Both the position numbers and the translations under genes were made by a program. From Candidatus Heimdallarchaeota archaeon (GTDB lineage Archaea > Asgardarchaeota > Heimdallarchaeia > Hodarchaeales > Hodarchaeaceae), in NCBI GenBank assembly GCA_011364965.1, contig RDOB01000004.1, positions 180,369-244,368 on the forward strand: a stretch of 64,000 bases of DNA, read 5' to 3'. Below, one piece after another: positions 17,294-26,836 of this stretch. The notes beneath the pieces were generated by a model. It was not told the origin of the DNA. It saw nothing but the letters and a program-made list of their open reading frames with translations, and did not search any database. Position 1 is the stretch's first letter, and each line of letters opens with the position of its first letter.

Positions 17294-18442
17294 TTAATAT
17301 TGCATTTTGGATTGTCTTATGGTCTTAAAGGAGCCTGATACATATTTTTCTGTTTCTTGTCCCCCTCGGAAGGTGTTGGTATTGAATCCACAAGTTTTCG
17401 CTAGCGAATATGAAATAAATTCCACAGGGATTGTAAACACTAATGGCGAGAGCACCTGAGTTGAAGGGAGAGGGAGGGGTATTGAGTTTGTGATTTCCTC
17501 TTTAGATAATTCTTCATTCATCAGGATAAGAGTTTTTGTTTCAATTAACTCTCTTAGAACTGGTTCGATTTCTAAACTTCGAGATAAAGATACTGAATCA
17601 GGAGCAATGAATATTACAGAGGATTTCTTATTTGTAATAAAGTACTTTGTGTGACAGTATTCTTCTATATCCGCATAATATCCATCTATAGTAAATTCGA
17701 ACATTTTATAGGCTCCAAATAAACTAGTAGGCCTATTTGCACCTGAGGACACAAATATAACGCGATCAGCAGCCTTTACCATTTCTTTTCCTGCATTAAG
17801 AAAATTTTCTTTTTGTGCTATAACTTTAGGAATGATTTCAAAGGCTTTTGTAATATCTTCCATCAGTACGTCAGTATTAGGGGAAATGTGAGCCATAAGA
17901 ATGCTTAAAGCAGCAATATTGCCTAAATATGTTTTCGTTTGAGCAACATCATGATGATAACCGGTATAGTTTTTTGCATCTTCAGTTTCATATGAGGAAA
18001 TTTGCAGGGCTTCAATAGGAGAAGTTGAGAGAAAAACTGCTTTATCTGATTCTTGTGCAACTTTTCCCTTTGGATTATCAGTAAAGCTAATTGTTTTTAG
18101 TCCCTGCTTTTTGGCATACCGAAGAGCCTCCAGAACACGCAAAGTTCCCCCAGATACTGAAATTCCAAGGAGTGCAGCGTTTTTTTGATTGGATTGGGTA
18201 TAATTTACATATTCAAATGGAGCATAATGAGAAATTTGAAGTTTGGGACATACTTCGTTTCCTAGAATTGAACCATACCAAGCTGCACAATAGCTGTCAC
18301 CTGAACCTGTCAGAATTAAGTGTTCTATATCTTCTTCTTGTAAGAAATTAGCTAATGCTTCAATTTGAGGGTTCGCTAAAATCCTTCTCAGCACATCTGG
18401 CTGTTCTAGCATCTCTGACATCATATAGTCGTCTAAAGTCAC
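17294..18442 (-). CDS. Double SIS-domain protein, GlmS-isomerase-like
   Basis: Two sugar-isomerase (SIS) domains fill the protein. The first has ILTGSGDSYCAAWYG and ISVSGGTLRVLEALRYAK (about residues 40-125); the second covers about residues 215-370. It resembles the isomerase half of glucosamine-6-phosphate synthase and lacks a glutaminase domain, so it may be a phosphosugar isomerase, a deaminase or a ligand-sensing relative. A full GlmS lies elsewhere in the window, so this is a paralogue with a distinct role. AGTCAC before ATG is a weak ribosome-binding site. Confidence 0.8.
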   Translation of the reverse strand: MTLDDYMMSEMLEQPDVLRRILANPQIEALANFLQEEDIEHLILTGSGDSYCAAWYGSILGNEVCPKLQISHYAPFEYVNYTQSNQKNAALLGISVSGGTLRVLEALRYAKKQGLKTISFTDNPKGKVAQESDKAVFLSTSPIEALQISSYETEDAKNYTGYHHDVAQTKTYLGNIAALSILMAHISPNTDVLMEDITKAFEIIPKVIAQKENFLNAGKEMVKAADRVIFVSSGANRPTSLFGAYKMFEFTIDGYYADIEEYCHTKYFITNKKSSVIFIAPDSVSLSRSLEIEPVLRELIETKTLILMNEELSKEEITNSIPLPLPSTQVLSPLVFTIPVEFISYSLAKTCGFNTNTFRGGQETEKYVSGSFKTIRQSKMQY

Positions 18443-18918
18443 ATAAATCGCCTTTTTGATGAATCTAACTGCCCTAATTGTGGTATTCGATATCTTTAAG
18501 CAAATTTGTAGTCGTCAAATCTTTGTTGTCGATAACCTAAGCTGTACATTTTTTTCAAAAAATTTTATGTAATAGAGGATTTATGAGTAGCGCTGGTCTT
18601 ATGTCTGCTGGTCACTTTTTTCTCTCCTCTACTGTTCTTCCAATACTGTTTATCCTCTCCACTGATGTGTAATAGTTTTTTTAAATTACTCTTCCTTATA
18701 GTTCTGAATAGAGTAGTTCGGGATTGTGGCCAACTCAAATTTTCCAAAGAGTATTATCTTGGAGTTTATTAAATGAAGCAAGTTCCAACAAGGATTAAAT
18801 GCCATTGAAGAATATTTACCGAAGGTTAACCAATCTCAATGCGATTTGAACATGGGATACATCCACAAAAGCCACTAGAATAGAACTAACTATAGTATCA
18901 CACAATGGTGATCAAATA
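18443..18918. other. Divergent intergenic region
   Basis: This 476-base region separates the SIS gene and the LRR gene and must hold two divergent promoters. The 60-residue minus ORF at 18565-18747 has a random, basic composition and no clear start signal, so I do not call it. A GTCGTCAAATCTTTGTTGTCG sequence near 18512-18532 resembles the hairpin after Hel308 at 20934-20952. Confidence 0.4.
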
Positions 18919-20400
18919 ATGAAAATCTCATTTGTCGATGGAACAAGAGGAATGTTTAACAAAATAGTTGTGGTGATTCCTGAGACCGATCGCGATATAA
19001 TCGAAAGAAAAATCCAGAGTTTCGTGCCCCCTACGTGGATTCATTCGATCGGTTTTCAAATTGTGAATGTTACCTATCTATTTGATCCAGAAGGATACGG
19101 GACAAATCAAGCGGAACTCTTTAACGAGAGAATTAATGACATCTATTATTATCGTTTTATTGGTGGATTAGTTAGTTTTGATTATCAGAAGCTTGAAAGA
19201 GACTATGGTACTGGTTCGATCTATCCATTAGGTGAAAATGAACTTCCCTATAATTTTGGTACCTATTTCAACTGGATTTCTCAAGATTGGGCTTTTATGT
19301 TAATGGATGGAAAATTCGTTTTATATAGTACAAGCATACCAATCGAAAAAAGATTGATCACTAGACAACAATTGGAAGAAGGATTAATTAAACAAATTCA
19401 AGCTATAAAACCAGTATTTGGAGGAGATCCTTATCCCTTATCTTATGATATTAGAGTGACTTTCAAGCATATAGAACGTTACGATGAAGAGAATTACTTC
19501 TTATCTCATACTGCCTACACGGATATCCGTCCGATTGTTAATCAATATGAAAGGTGTTTTTTTCCAGATCCTACACGTGGGGAAGAATTCCCTCCTCCTA
19601 TAAAAAAATGGGAAATAGGACTTACACAAAATGAGAAAAAGCGTTTTTTACGAAGATCGATACAGAGGATCCCAACCAAAGATAAAGAATTAAGTATTTT
19701 ACCACCATTCAAGTTTAAAGAATTAGAAAAATTTTTAGAGAAGGAGTCGACTTTATTTCGGAAAATTCATGATGAATTCCTTAATTCAGGTGGGAATCTC
19801 TCATTGGATATAACAGAATTTTCAGAGCATTTTGGGAGTGAAAAAAAGCTCACTGATTCAATAGTGGAGAAATTGTGTAACACTGGTTTTTATGAACTCT
19901 CTGGCAGTCCTGATACCATTTCGAGTCAAGAAAAAAAACGAGTCCAAGTTCATTCAAGATTTCGGGCCAATTTTTGGCTTTTTTCAGTTCTCACAGAGAT
20001 AGAAGCCAAGGCACTTCTCGAACTGGGGGCTTTACTGAAAACCCCATTCAATAAAAGTATTAGAAATCTAGAGATTTCTGATCTGCATCTTAGAAGATTA
20101 ACTATTCAATCTGAACCGATAACGTCTCTCCCTGAGTCAATTGGGGATTTCGAGTATCTCGAGCGATTGAAAATTCAAAGCTGTTTGCTTAAGACCATTC
20201 CAGACACCATCGGAAACCTGAAAAATCTCACTTTGCTTGATCTTGATTACAATGAATTAACCTCCCTTCCTGAGACCCTTGGAAACCTAGAGAACCTTCA
20301 AGAATTATGGGTCCGTCAAAATATGCTAAAATCTCTACCTGCGTCCCTGAATAATTTAAAAAAGCTCCAAACGCTCTCTACGGATTTTAATCTCTTCTAG
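18919..20400 (+). CDS. Leucine-rich-repeat protein with large unknown N-terminal domain
   Basis: A 493-residue protein. Residues about 1-360 form an unrecognised region rich in aromatic residues (for example YNFGTYFNWISQDWAFMLMDG) and then a helical part (SLDITEFSEHFGSEKKLTD). Residues about 385-493 hold four or five leucine-rich repeats of the LxxLxLxxNxLxxLPxxLGNL type (LTSLPETLGNLENLQELWV), the plant/bacterial-like class. LRRs usually mediate protein binding. No signal peptide or membrane segment is visible, so it is probably cytosolic. LRR proteins are infrequent in archaea outside Asgards and some methanogens. Confidence 0.8.
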   Translation: MKISFVDGTRGMFNKIVVVIPETDRDIIERKIQSFVPPTWIHSIGFQIVNVTYLFDPEGYGTNQAELFNERINDIYYYRFIGGLVSFDYQKLERDYGTGSIYPLGENELPYNFGTYFNWISQDWAFMLMDGKFVLYSTSIPIEKRLITRQQLEEGLIKQIQAIKPVFGGDPYPLSYDIRVTFKHIERYDEENYFLSHTAYTDIRPIVNQYERCFFPDPTRGEEFPPPIKKWEIGLTQNEKKRFLRRSIQRIPTKDKELSILPPFKFKELEKFLEKESTLFRKIHDEFLNSGGNLSLDITEFSEHFGSEKKLTDSIVEKLCNTGFYELSGSPDTISSQEKKRVQVHSRFRANFWLFSVLTEIEAKALLELGALLKTPFNKSIRNLEISDLHLRRLTIQSEPITSLPESIGDFEYLERLKIQSCLLKTIPDTIGNLKNLTLLDLDYNELTSLPETLGNLENLQELWVRQNMLKSLPASLNNLKKLQTLSTDFNLF

Positions 20401-20550
20401 AACCATCGTATTCGTGAATTAAGTTTAAGAGAGATCTAGTGTGTGATGTTCAGATAGCTCTCACTAATCGCACAAGGGCTAACCGTGTGGAAATTAGCGT
20501 GTCCTCTCGTTAGATAGCTTTAAGGAGTTGTGAAAAATGTGTTGACTTGA

Positions 20551-20832
20551 GTTACTGAATATACAAAAAAAACAGGATGGGATGAATCCGATCCAAAATT
20601 TTATTTTATTGCTAAAAAAATAAGCGAAGAAATAATGGTTTCCATTAGAAATCAAATGTTGATTGAGGAACAATCTTTCTCTCAAATAATAAACAAGAAG
20701 TTAAAGATCTCAATAGAAAATATCAATATCAGTCATCGTACACATCTAAAAATATATCGGATTTTTCGTAATCTTTTACAATATTCTCCAGTTGAATTAA
20801 AACAGTGGATAGATTCTAACCTGCAAAACTAG
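20551..20832 (+). pseudogene. Possible gene remnant
   Basis: The ORF in the track starts at ATG 20635, but the frame is open and protein-like from 20551 (EYTKKTGWDESDPKFYFIAK), with no start codon between the preceding TGA and 20635. The C-terminal part is helical and charged (FRNLLQYSPVELKQWIDSNL). This could be the tail of a broken gene or a 65-residue protein beginning at 20635. No family is recognised. Confidence 0.3.
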
Positions 20833-20933
20833 GTTATTTTTTGTCACAATAGATTACTTGAATAAAATTTTAACACCTTTTTACTACTTTAATTCTTATT
20901 TCCCTCCTTTTTCAAAATTACCTATTTGATTAC

Positions 20934-20952
20934 GTCGTCAAATGTTGACGAC
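20934..20952 (-). terminator. Hairpin after Hel308 gene
   Basis: GTCGTCAA-ATG-TTGACGAC is a perfect eight-base inverted repeat that begins 22 bases after the Hel308 stop on the minus strand. It is a likely transcript 3' hairpin. The following minus-strand sequence is AT-rich and has no strong T-run. Confidence 0.5.
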
Positions 20953-20973
20953 AAAATACAGATTTTTACTCCA

Positions 20974-23900
20974 TTAATATAACAGATCTGTAAATTCTCT
21001 AGGCAAGGATACTGGACTCTTTTTAATTTCTTTGGCTTCAAGGAGAATATTTCTTGCCAATTCTTCTCCAAATCCAGGTATTTTTTGTAAGTCACTTTCT
21101 TTTAGAGACACAAGATTAGAAATATCACGAATGCCATACTTAAGTAAAATACGCGCTCTTTTTCTTCCAATACCTCTTATATGAGTTAAACTGATCGCAT
21201 CGGATTTAATTCCATATTCAACTCTCTCACTTAAGACCGAGGCTGTTTTGGAATACAATTTAAATTTATTATTTGTCCTTGATTGAAGTTCGGAAATCTC
21301 TGACATAGCAGAAATAAGCCAAGTTGCTGTTTCTACTATTCGTCGAATATCACCTGAACCAATTTTATATCTAGTAACAATTTTTTCTAACGGAAGTTCT
21401 TTGATCCAATCCCAGAGGAATAGAACGGTCCGGAAATCACGTAATCGAAACTCATATTCTATATCTAAATTATTAGGAACATCCCGAATCAGTTTTTTCG
21501 ACAGTTTTTGGAATCGTTTCTCCGTATTTGTCCAATCACTCTTTCTAAAGTTAATTGAAACCATATCTGGAGTTCCAGCAATCAAATCTAATAATCCAAC
21601 AGGATAGATTTTGGGTTTCGAAAGGGAGACCCCCTTTTCTAGTCCCTCTAAAATTGCTGCTGCTGTCTCTGGATCTAAATACAGCTGACTTACCCGTTTA
21701 CCATAGCTTGTTGCAATTAATCTTTCATTTGCATCTAGTGGGTGGATCATACCCCAACCAATAAATAGATCGAGAACCTCTCGTATTTTGTTTTCTAAGA
21801 AAATTGCTTCGAATTGGTACCCATAAAATGTCTTATCAAAGAATTCAAGTAATTCATATACTGTAGAGACTACCTCGGAAGAAATCAAACCAAGGATGCA
21901 TCGTCTCAACGCAGGTTTTGCAGCTAGCTTGGAATACACAGCTTCAGGTTCATTATTAATATAACGCTCCATTAGCCAGCTAACAGCGTTTTGTTGTTTC
22001 GCTAAAAGAATAGATTCTCCTTGTTTGTCAAATTGTGGTCTTCCTGCTCTTCCCACCATCTGTTTGTACTCTAAAGTCTTTATCGGATGGGATCCCTCTT
22101 CCACAGAGTACCGATAAACACTAGGAATGACTACGCGTTTTGCGGGGAGGTTAACTCCTGCAGAATTATGAACTATGATGCCATTAGCAACGAACATATG
22201 GTCATTAGCAGGATCATCAGGAAGAACTAAATCATAAACAGTCGTTAATTGGTTCAGTGGTTTTATAAATCTTATATTATCCCAAAAGATATCCCCATCA
22301 AAATCACTATCTCTCCATCCCTTTTTCACATTGTAATATAATTTTTTCCTACATATGGGACACTCTATTAATGAAAAAACATCATCATATGTCTTATTAC
22401 CATTTTTTATGAGCTCTTCATAAATCCATAGACCAATGGAGTTTAAACTCCAAAACCATTCATTCTTGCTAATCTTCCCTATTTTTCTTTTTTTGATCAA
22501 CTCATAATGATGATTCAGTCTTCTCTCATCTTTCTTCGGTTCAAACTGGAGGAGCTCTTTAATTTTTCTTGAACCTAACTCACCTCTCTCTCCGAGAAGT
22601 GTAATAACTGCTAATTTTTTTTGACCCCAATCTTTTTGTGATTCCGTACGGCCAGTAAACAAATCCTTATAGAGTTTAAACTGGCAATTTGAACATGAAA
22701 GATAGTAAATATTAGATTTAATTTGAGTAACTAAGCTTGTTAACCCTGTTTGTTTTCTTTCTAAATTAAACCCAATCGATTCATAAAAACGTAAAATGGA
22801 TTTTTTCTGAGAGATTAGTAATTCATAATAGCTTTTAGTTTTATATATCTTATGATTAAACTCAATCACAGATTTCTTTCGTTTACGTAGTCTACATACA
22901 ATTCCAAAAACTAAAAGTAACTTTTGAGTTTGCTTAACTAATCTTTTAGATGTATTTGAAAATCCTATTACTCTATCCTGATTGATATAACCATCAGAAT
23001 CGAATAACCCTTTTAAGAGACATGAAATATTCTTGCTTTCCATCTCCAGTAATTCTTTAGAGATAAATTTGCGATCCCCCTTTTCGACCCCGCACCGAAC
23101 TAATAATTCCCTAAACCACTTATTTTTACCTAGAATTAACTCTGAGATCCCATATACATTTTTCCTTTTTCTGGTTGCAATATTTAATATTCTGCATATT
23201 TTTTCACATTGTACTAAGATCTCCTCATCATTATTTACAATAGAGGGAGAACCTTTGTAAGTGAGACTTGAATCAATCTTGGTTTCTCCTCCTGAATACC
23301 CATCACCTAGCATAAGGCCAATAAAATATGAAAGATCACCGTTAATTTTCAGATTCTTAATAGGTAGCTCATTTTCTCTAATAAAATCCTTTAAAAAGCA
23401 TTGTTTTTCTCGTCTATTTTTTATTATCCCAATAGTAGCAATTTTGTCCTGTTTGTTTATTGTATAAGCAGGTAAAACGAGTTTCTCTTGCCCTCTTTTT
23501 ATCAATATTCTATGGTTTGAAGTTACCGTAATTTTGTAACCAGATACTGTAGAAAATTCAATTAAATGATTTGTATTGCCATTGTTAATGATTTCTTGAA
23601 GTTTAAGAGGATTTAACTTATTTCCTGTCAACACATAAACTGTTTGATTCAAAGAAAGGTCTTCAACGGAAGTTTCAGACAAACCATGCCATATTTTCGT
23701 GTTTTTTGCAACACAAAGCGTAGGGGTAGCACATAGAACTTTTATTGCCCCTTTTTTAAATGCAAGCTCTACCAATTCCCTTTGTTCAGAATTTAAACCC
23801 GCGTGATGGAAAGTAACACCGTTCTTGATCGTTTCTGATAATTTTCTAGTGAGGGGATCTGTTAGATTAGTGGAAATCGATTTTGAAAGTTCATTTAGAT

Positions 23901-24744
23901 ATTGCTGATCTTGCGATTCTAATCTTGGTTTTACCCCTTTCCCAATTTTTTCCGCTGTAGATACCGCAAGTCGTCGAGAGGGAGTAAAGATCAACGTCTG
24001 TTCATCAGAATATACCGAATCTAGCGCAATATTCACAAGGGGATCATTATGGTGATATTGAACTGGCAGAGTGGAAAAATCATCAAAAATAATCTCATTT
24101 TTGAAATATACTCCCTCTTTGAGGGGAACTGGTCGCCATTCACTTTTTACTAGCTCTGCTCCCAACCAATCTGCTATTTCTATTGCATTCCCAATTGTTG
24201 CACTTAATGCAACAATTTGTGCTTTGGAATTCTCTATTAATAATCGTGCTAACAATGTTTCCAGTGTTGGCCCACGATGCTGATCATTTAACAAATGACA
24301 TTCATCGATGATCACTAAGGTCACAGATTCTGCAATCCAGCTCGCTTGATGTCTAAGAAGAGCATCCATTTTTTCATTGGTTGAAACTATAATGTCAAAG
24401 CGAGGTAGATATTCATCTGTTGAATCAAAGTCACCAGAAGTAATTGTTGTTCGAACTCCAAGCTGTTTGAAGCGTTGAAATTCTTTATACTTTTCACTGG
24501 CTAATGCACGTAACGGGCAAAGATAAATTACTTTTCCATCATTCTCAGTAATGTGTTTTAACGCGGATAATTCTGCTAAAAGAGTTTTCCCTGCAGCAGT
24601 AGGGATAGAAATTACTAAATTTTTACCAGCTAATAACCCTTTCTCTATTGCTTGTTCTTGAGGAGGATAGAGTTCAATTATTTTGTCATTCTCTATAATT
24701 AACCTTTTAACTTCATTTTTAAGCGGTAAAGACTGGATTAACAT
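20974..24744 (-). CDS. hel308: Hel308 (Ski2-like) DNA helicase containing an intein
   Basis: Hel308 is a 3'-5' superfamily 2 helicase acting at stalled replication forks. Extein motifs include PTAAGKT (Walker A, residues about 48-54), DECHLL (motif II), SATIGN (motif III), MVGRAGRPQFDKQG (motif VI) and C-terminal helix-hairpin-helix sequence ISLTHIRGIGRKRARILLKYG. The ORF is 1256 residues because a 517-residue intein interrupts it after ATPTL. Removing it restores ATPTL-SAGVNLPAKRVV and a 739-residue helicase, normal for the family. The gene starts 18 bases before the MCM stop and ends at the hairpin at 20934-20952. The minus-strand order Orc1, GINS, MCM, Hel308 marks a replication and repair block. 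Confidence 0.95.
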   Translation of the reverse strand: MLIQSLPLKNEVKRLIIENDKIIELYPPQEQAIEKGLLAGKNLVISIPTAAGKTLLAELSALKHITENDGKVIYLCPLRALASEKYKEFQRFKQLGVRTTITSGDFDSTDEYLPRFDIIVSTNEKMDALLRHQASWIAESVTLVIIDECHLLNDQHRGPTLETLLARLLIENSKAQIVALSATIGNAIEIADWLGAELVKSEWRPVPLKEGVYFKNEIIFDDFSTLPVQYHHNDPLVNIALDSVYSDEQTLIFTPSRRLAVSTAEKIGKGVKPRLESQDQQYLNELSKSISTNLTDPLTRKLSETIKNGVTFHHAGLNSEQRELVELAFKKGAIKVLCATPTLCVAKNTKIWHGLSETSVEDLSLNQTVYVLTGNKLNPLKLQEIINNGNTNHLIEFSTVSGYKITVTSNHRILIKRGQEKLVLPAYTINKQDKIATIGIIKNRREKQCFLKDFIRENELPIKNLKINGDLSYFIGLMLGDGYSGGETKIDSSLTYKGSPSIVNNDEEILVQCEKICRILNIATRKRKNVYGISELILGKNKWFRELLVRCGVEKGDRKFISKELLEMESKNISCLLKGLFDSDGYINQDRVIGFSNTSKRLVKQTQKLLLVFGIVCRLRKRKKSVIEFNHKIYKTKSYYELLISQKKSILRFYESIGFNLERKQTGLTSLVTQIKSNIYYLSCSNCQFKLYKDLFTGRTESQKDWGQKKLAVITLLGERGELGSRKIKELLQFEPKKDERRLNHHYELIKKRKIGKISKNEWFWSLNSIGLWIYEELIKNGNKTYDDVFSLIECPICRKKLYYNVKKGWRDSDFDGDIFWDNIRFIKPLNQLTTVYDLVLPDDPANDHMFVANGIIVHNSAGVNLPAKRVVIPSVYRYSVEEGSHPIKTLEYKQMVGRAGRPQFDKQGESILLAKQQNAVSWLMERYINNEPEAVYSKLAAKPALRRCILGLISSEVVSTVYELLEFFDKTFYGYQFEAIFLENKIREVLDLFIGWGMIHPLDANERLIATSYGKRVSQLYLDPETAAAILEGLEKGVSLSKPKIYPVGLLDLIAGTPDMVSINFRKSDWTNTEKRFQKLSKKLIRDVPNNLDIEYEFRLRDFRTVLFLWDWIKELPLEKIVTRYKIGSGDIRRIVETATWLISAMSEISELQSRTNNKFKLYSKTASVLSERVEYGIKSDAISLTHIRGIGRKRARILLKYGIRDISNLVSLKESDLQKIPGFGEELARNILLEAKEIKKSPVSLPREFTDLLY
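22165..23715 (-). mobile_element. Intein within Hel308 with LAGLIDADG endonuclease and extra DNA-binding module
   Basis: The intein starts at Cys1 (CVAKNTKIWHGLSET) and ends at VHN, followed by Ser+1 of the C-extein, the chemistry needed for protein splicing. TVTSNHRILIK matches splicing block B (TxxH). SYFIGLMLGDGYSGG and CLLKGLFDSDGYIN are the two LAGLIDADG motifs, so a homing endonuclease is present. Between the second motif and the C-terminal block there is a cysteine knuckle (CSNCQFKLY), a winged-helix-like region (RKIKELLQFEPKKDERRLNHHYELI) and another CxxC (CPICRKKLY). That layout is unusual and suggests an added DNA-recognition module. All catalytic positions look intact, so the intein may be active. 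Confidence 0.92.
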
Positions 24745-24762
24745 TTCAGAATGCTCTGTTTC

Positions 24763-26823
24763 TCATGGACGTTTAACGTGGCCAGTTGTGGGTTCAAATA
24801 ATACTCCTCGCCGGGTCATTTCATCAATAGCCTTCACGACTTGAGCTTTATCAAGTCCCTCTTCGACTGCTTTATCAACAATATCCTTGATTGCAACAGG
24901 TTCATCATCAGCTTGTTCCAGAATTCTATCAATTACCGCGTCTATCTGGTCTAATTTTCGTCTGGACCGTGCACTTATTCCAGAGGAAACCATATCGATA
25001 TCTAATTTTCCAGTTTCCGTATCTTTAGCCAATTTCTCCAATGTTGCATTCATCAAGTTGACAGCACCAGATGCATCTTCGAATGTTACCTCATCACTCA
25101 AACGCATTTTTGCACGTGCCTCAGATAGACGAACTAATGACTCAAGCTGGCGGGGGGTTATTGCGATTGGATCAGGCCCTTTCTCATCAACCTTCCCACT
25201 AACCTGCCGCAATTCTTTGTAGTATTCTAGTAAACGATCCCTAGCTTCGTCTGATAGGCGAGGATGAACCTCGCGTCGAGCGTAAGCTATGTATTTGCGT
25301 AATAATTCCTGTTCAATTGGAGGTTCTACTGGCAATGTTTGAGATTGATGGATATTCAGGATATGTGAAGCCTTCTCGTGGTCTTCTTGAGGGTGAGGTT
25401 TATCTTCAAGAACAAATAATAAATCAAACCTTGAAAGTAATGTTGGTGGAAGATTAAGGTTATCTGCAGGATCCTTATAAGGGTTCCACCTTCCCCGTCT
25501 TGGATTTGCTGCAGCAAGGATTGAAGTTCGGGCATTCAATGTTGCTACGATACCAGCTTTAGCTATTGAAATCGTGTGTTGTTCCATCGCTTCATGGATC
25601 GCTACTCGGTCATCTGCCCGCATTTTATCAAATTCATCGACCATGGCAATACCCTGATCTGCTAACACAAGAGCACCTGCTTCTAGAGTTATCTCTCCAG
25701 TATCTTGATCGCGAATGACAGCTGCGGTTAATCCAGCAGCTGTAGAGCCTTTACCTGTCGTGTAGATCGCCCGTGGTGCCAATCTCTGCACAAATTTCAA
25801 GATCTGACTTTTTCCCACCCCAGGATCTCCGATCAACAGGATATTAGATTCCCCCCGCAGTTTCATTCCATCTGGTGTCTCTTTTGCTGTTCCTCCAAAG
25901 AGTAAGGTAGCAATTGCTTCTTTCACTAAATCGTGGCCGTAAATTGAGGGAGCTAATGACTCGCGGATCTTCTGGATGATCAGGGGGGATTTTGATAAAT
26001 CGATGATCTTCTGTTCATCTTCTTCGGAAATTTCAATATCTATATATTCTGCTTTTTCTTTATCAATAGAATTACCTTGGAAAAATTTATTATAGGTTGC
26101 TAATGTCCCTCTTTTTAATAACCGGGTTGCTCTAGCTTTTAAGGTTCCGACAATTTCAATTCTGTCTCCCGGTCGAGCTCGATCAACAAGATCATCTAAA
26201 ATATGAATCATGATACTCTGGGGTAATTGGCCTGGTGGCAGTTCTTCTGGTTTTTCCTGTATCGTGATTTTTTGCCAATCAATAAATGTGCATTTCTCCA
26301 ACTGAACGAGTAGTGATCCTTTTCTCTGACACTGCTCATTTCTACATTGATATGGGGGTGAATATATTCCCTCTGGAAAGTCCACCATTTGGTTCCCCTC
26401 TCCACACACCGCACACTTGAATACTCCCCTAATCATTAAGGGTTTAGCTTCAGTAACACCTATAACTATGCCTTCAAAGCATGCGAGAAGCCCTAGATGT
26501 TCGGTTTTTAACGCTCGTAGAAGTACTTTGTCAGTTAAATCATGAATTCGTATATGAAATAGGTTAACCTTTTCTAAATATGTAGGACTTATCTGGGAGA
26601 TCATTGAACGAAGTACTTCTTCTCCGATAGTTATGGATTCTTCAGGATTTAAGCGAATTTCCTCAGCTAAAGCAGGATCATGTCTTAAGATGTCATTATA
26701 AGAGATATGAAGACTTCTTGATCCCTGCTGTTCCATTGACCTGATTTTATCCATATATATTAATTGTCCGTCTTCATCCTCACATTCTTCTATAAATGAT
26801 TGAAATCGCCCCAATATATCCAT
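24763..26823 (-). CDS. mcm: Minichromosome maintenance (MCM) helicase
   Basis: MCM is the replicative helicase of archaea. The N-terminal half has a zinc motif (CAVCGEGNQMVDF...YQCRNEQC). The AAA+ domain shows Walker A GDPGVGKSQ, Walker B VDEFDKM and the arginine-finger LLSRFDLLF. The C-terminus ends in a small winged-helix-like domain. I choose ATG 26823 with AAAGGA eight bases upstream. The track's ATG at 26856 would overlap the GINS gene by 20 bases. The gene follows GINS in the same operon, a common archaeal arrangement. Confidence 0.96.
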   Translation of the reverse strand: MDILGRFQSFIEECEDEDGQLIYMDKIRSMEQQGSRSLHISYNDILRHDPALAEEIRLNPEESITIGEEVLRSMISQISPTYLEKVNLFHIRIHDLTDKVLLRALKTEHLGLLACFEGIVIGVTEAKPLMIRGVFKCAVCGEGNQMVDFPEGIYSPPYQCRNEQCQRKGSLLVQLEKCTFIDWQKITIQEKPEELPPGQLPQSIMIHILDDLVDRARPGDRIEIVGTLKARATRLLKRGTLATYNKFFQGNSIDKEKAEYIDIEISEEDEQKIIDLSKSPLIIQKIRESLAPSIYGHDLVKEAIATLLFGGTAKETPDGMKLRGESNILLIGDPGVGKSQILKFVQRLAPRAIYTTGKGSTAAGLTAAVIRDQDTGEITLEAGALVLADQGIAMVDEFDKMRADDRVAIHEAMEQHTISIAKAGIVATLNARTSILAAANPRRGRWNPYKDPADNLNLPPTLLSRFDLLFVLEDKPHPQEDHEKASHILNIHQSQTLPVEPPIEQELLRKYIAYARREVHPRLSDEARDRLLEYYKELRQVSGKVDEKGPDPIAITPRQLESLVRLSEARAKMRLSDEVTFEDASGAVNLMNATLEKLAKDTETGKLDIDMVSSGISARSRRKLDQIDAVIDRILEQADDEPVAIKDIVDKAVEEGLDKAQVVKAIDEMTRRGVLFEPTTGHVKRP

Positions 26824-26836
26824 GGTTAATCCTTTC

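Noticed and set aside
18565-18747. 60-residue minus-strand ORF
   Set aside because: Basic, low-complexity, no start signal and in a divergent promoter region.
22165-23715. Separate ORFs or a group I intron inside Hel308
   Set aside because: The insertion is translated in frame, with splicing-block residues Cys1, VHN and Ser+1, so it is an intein.
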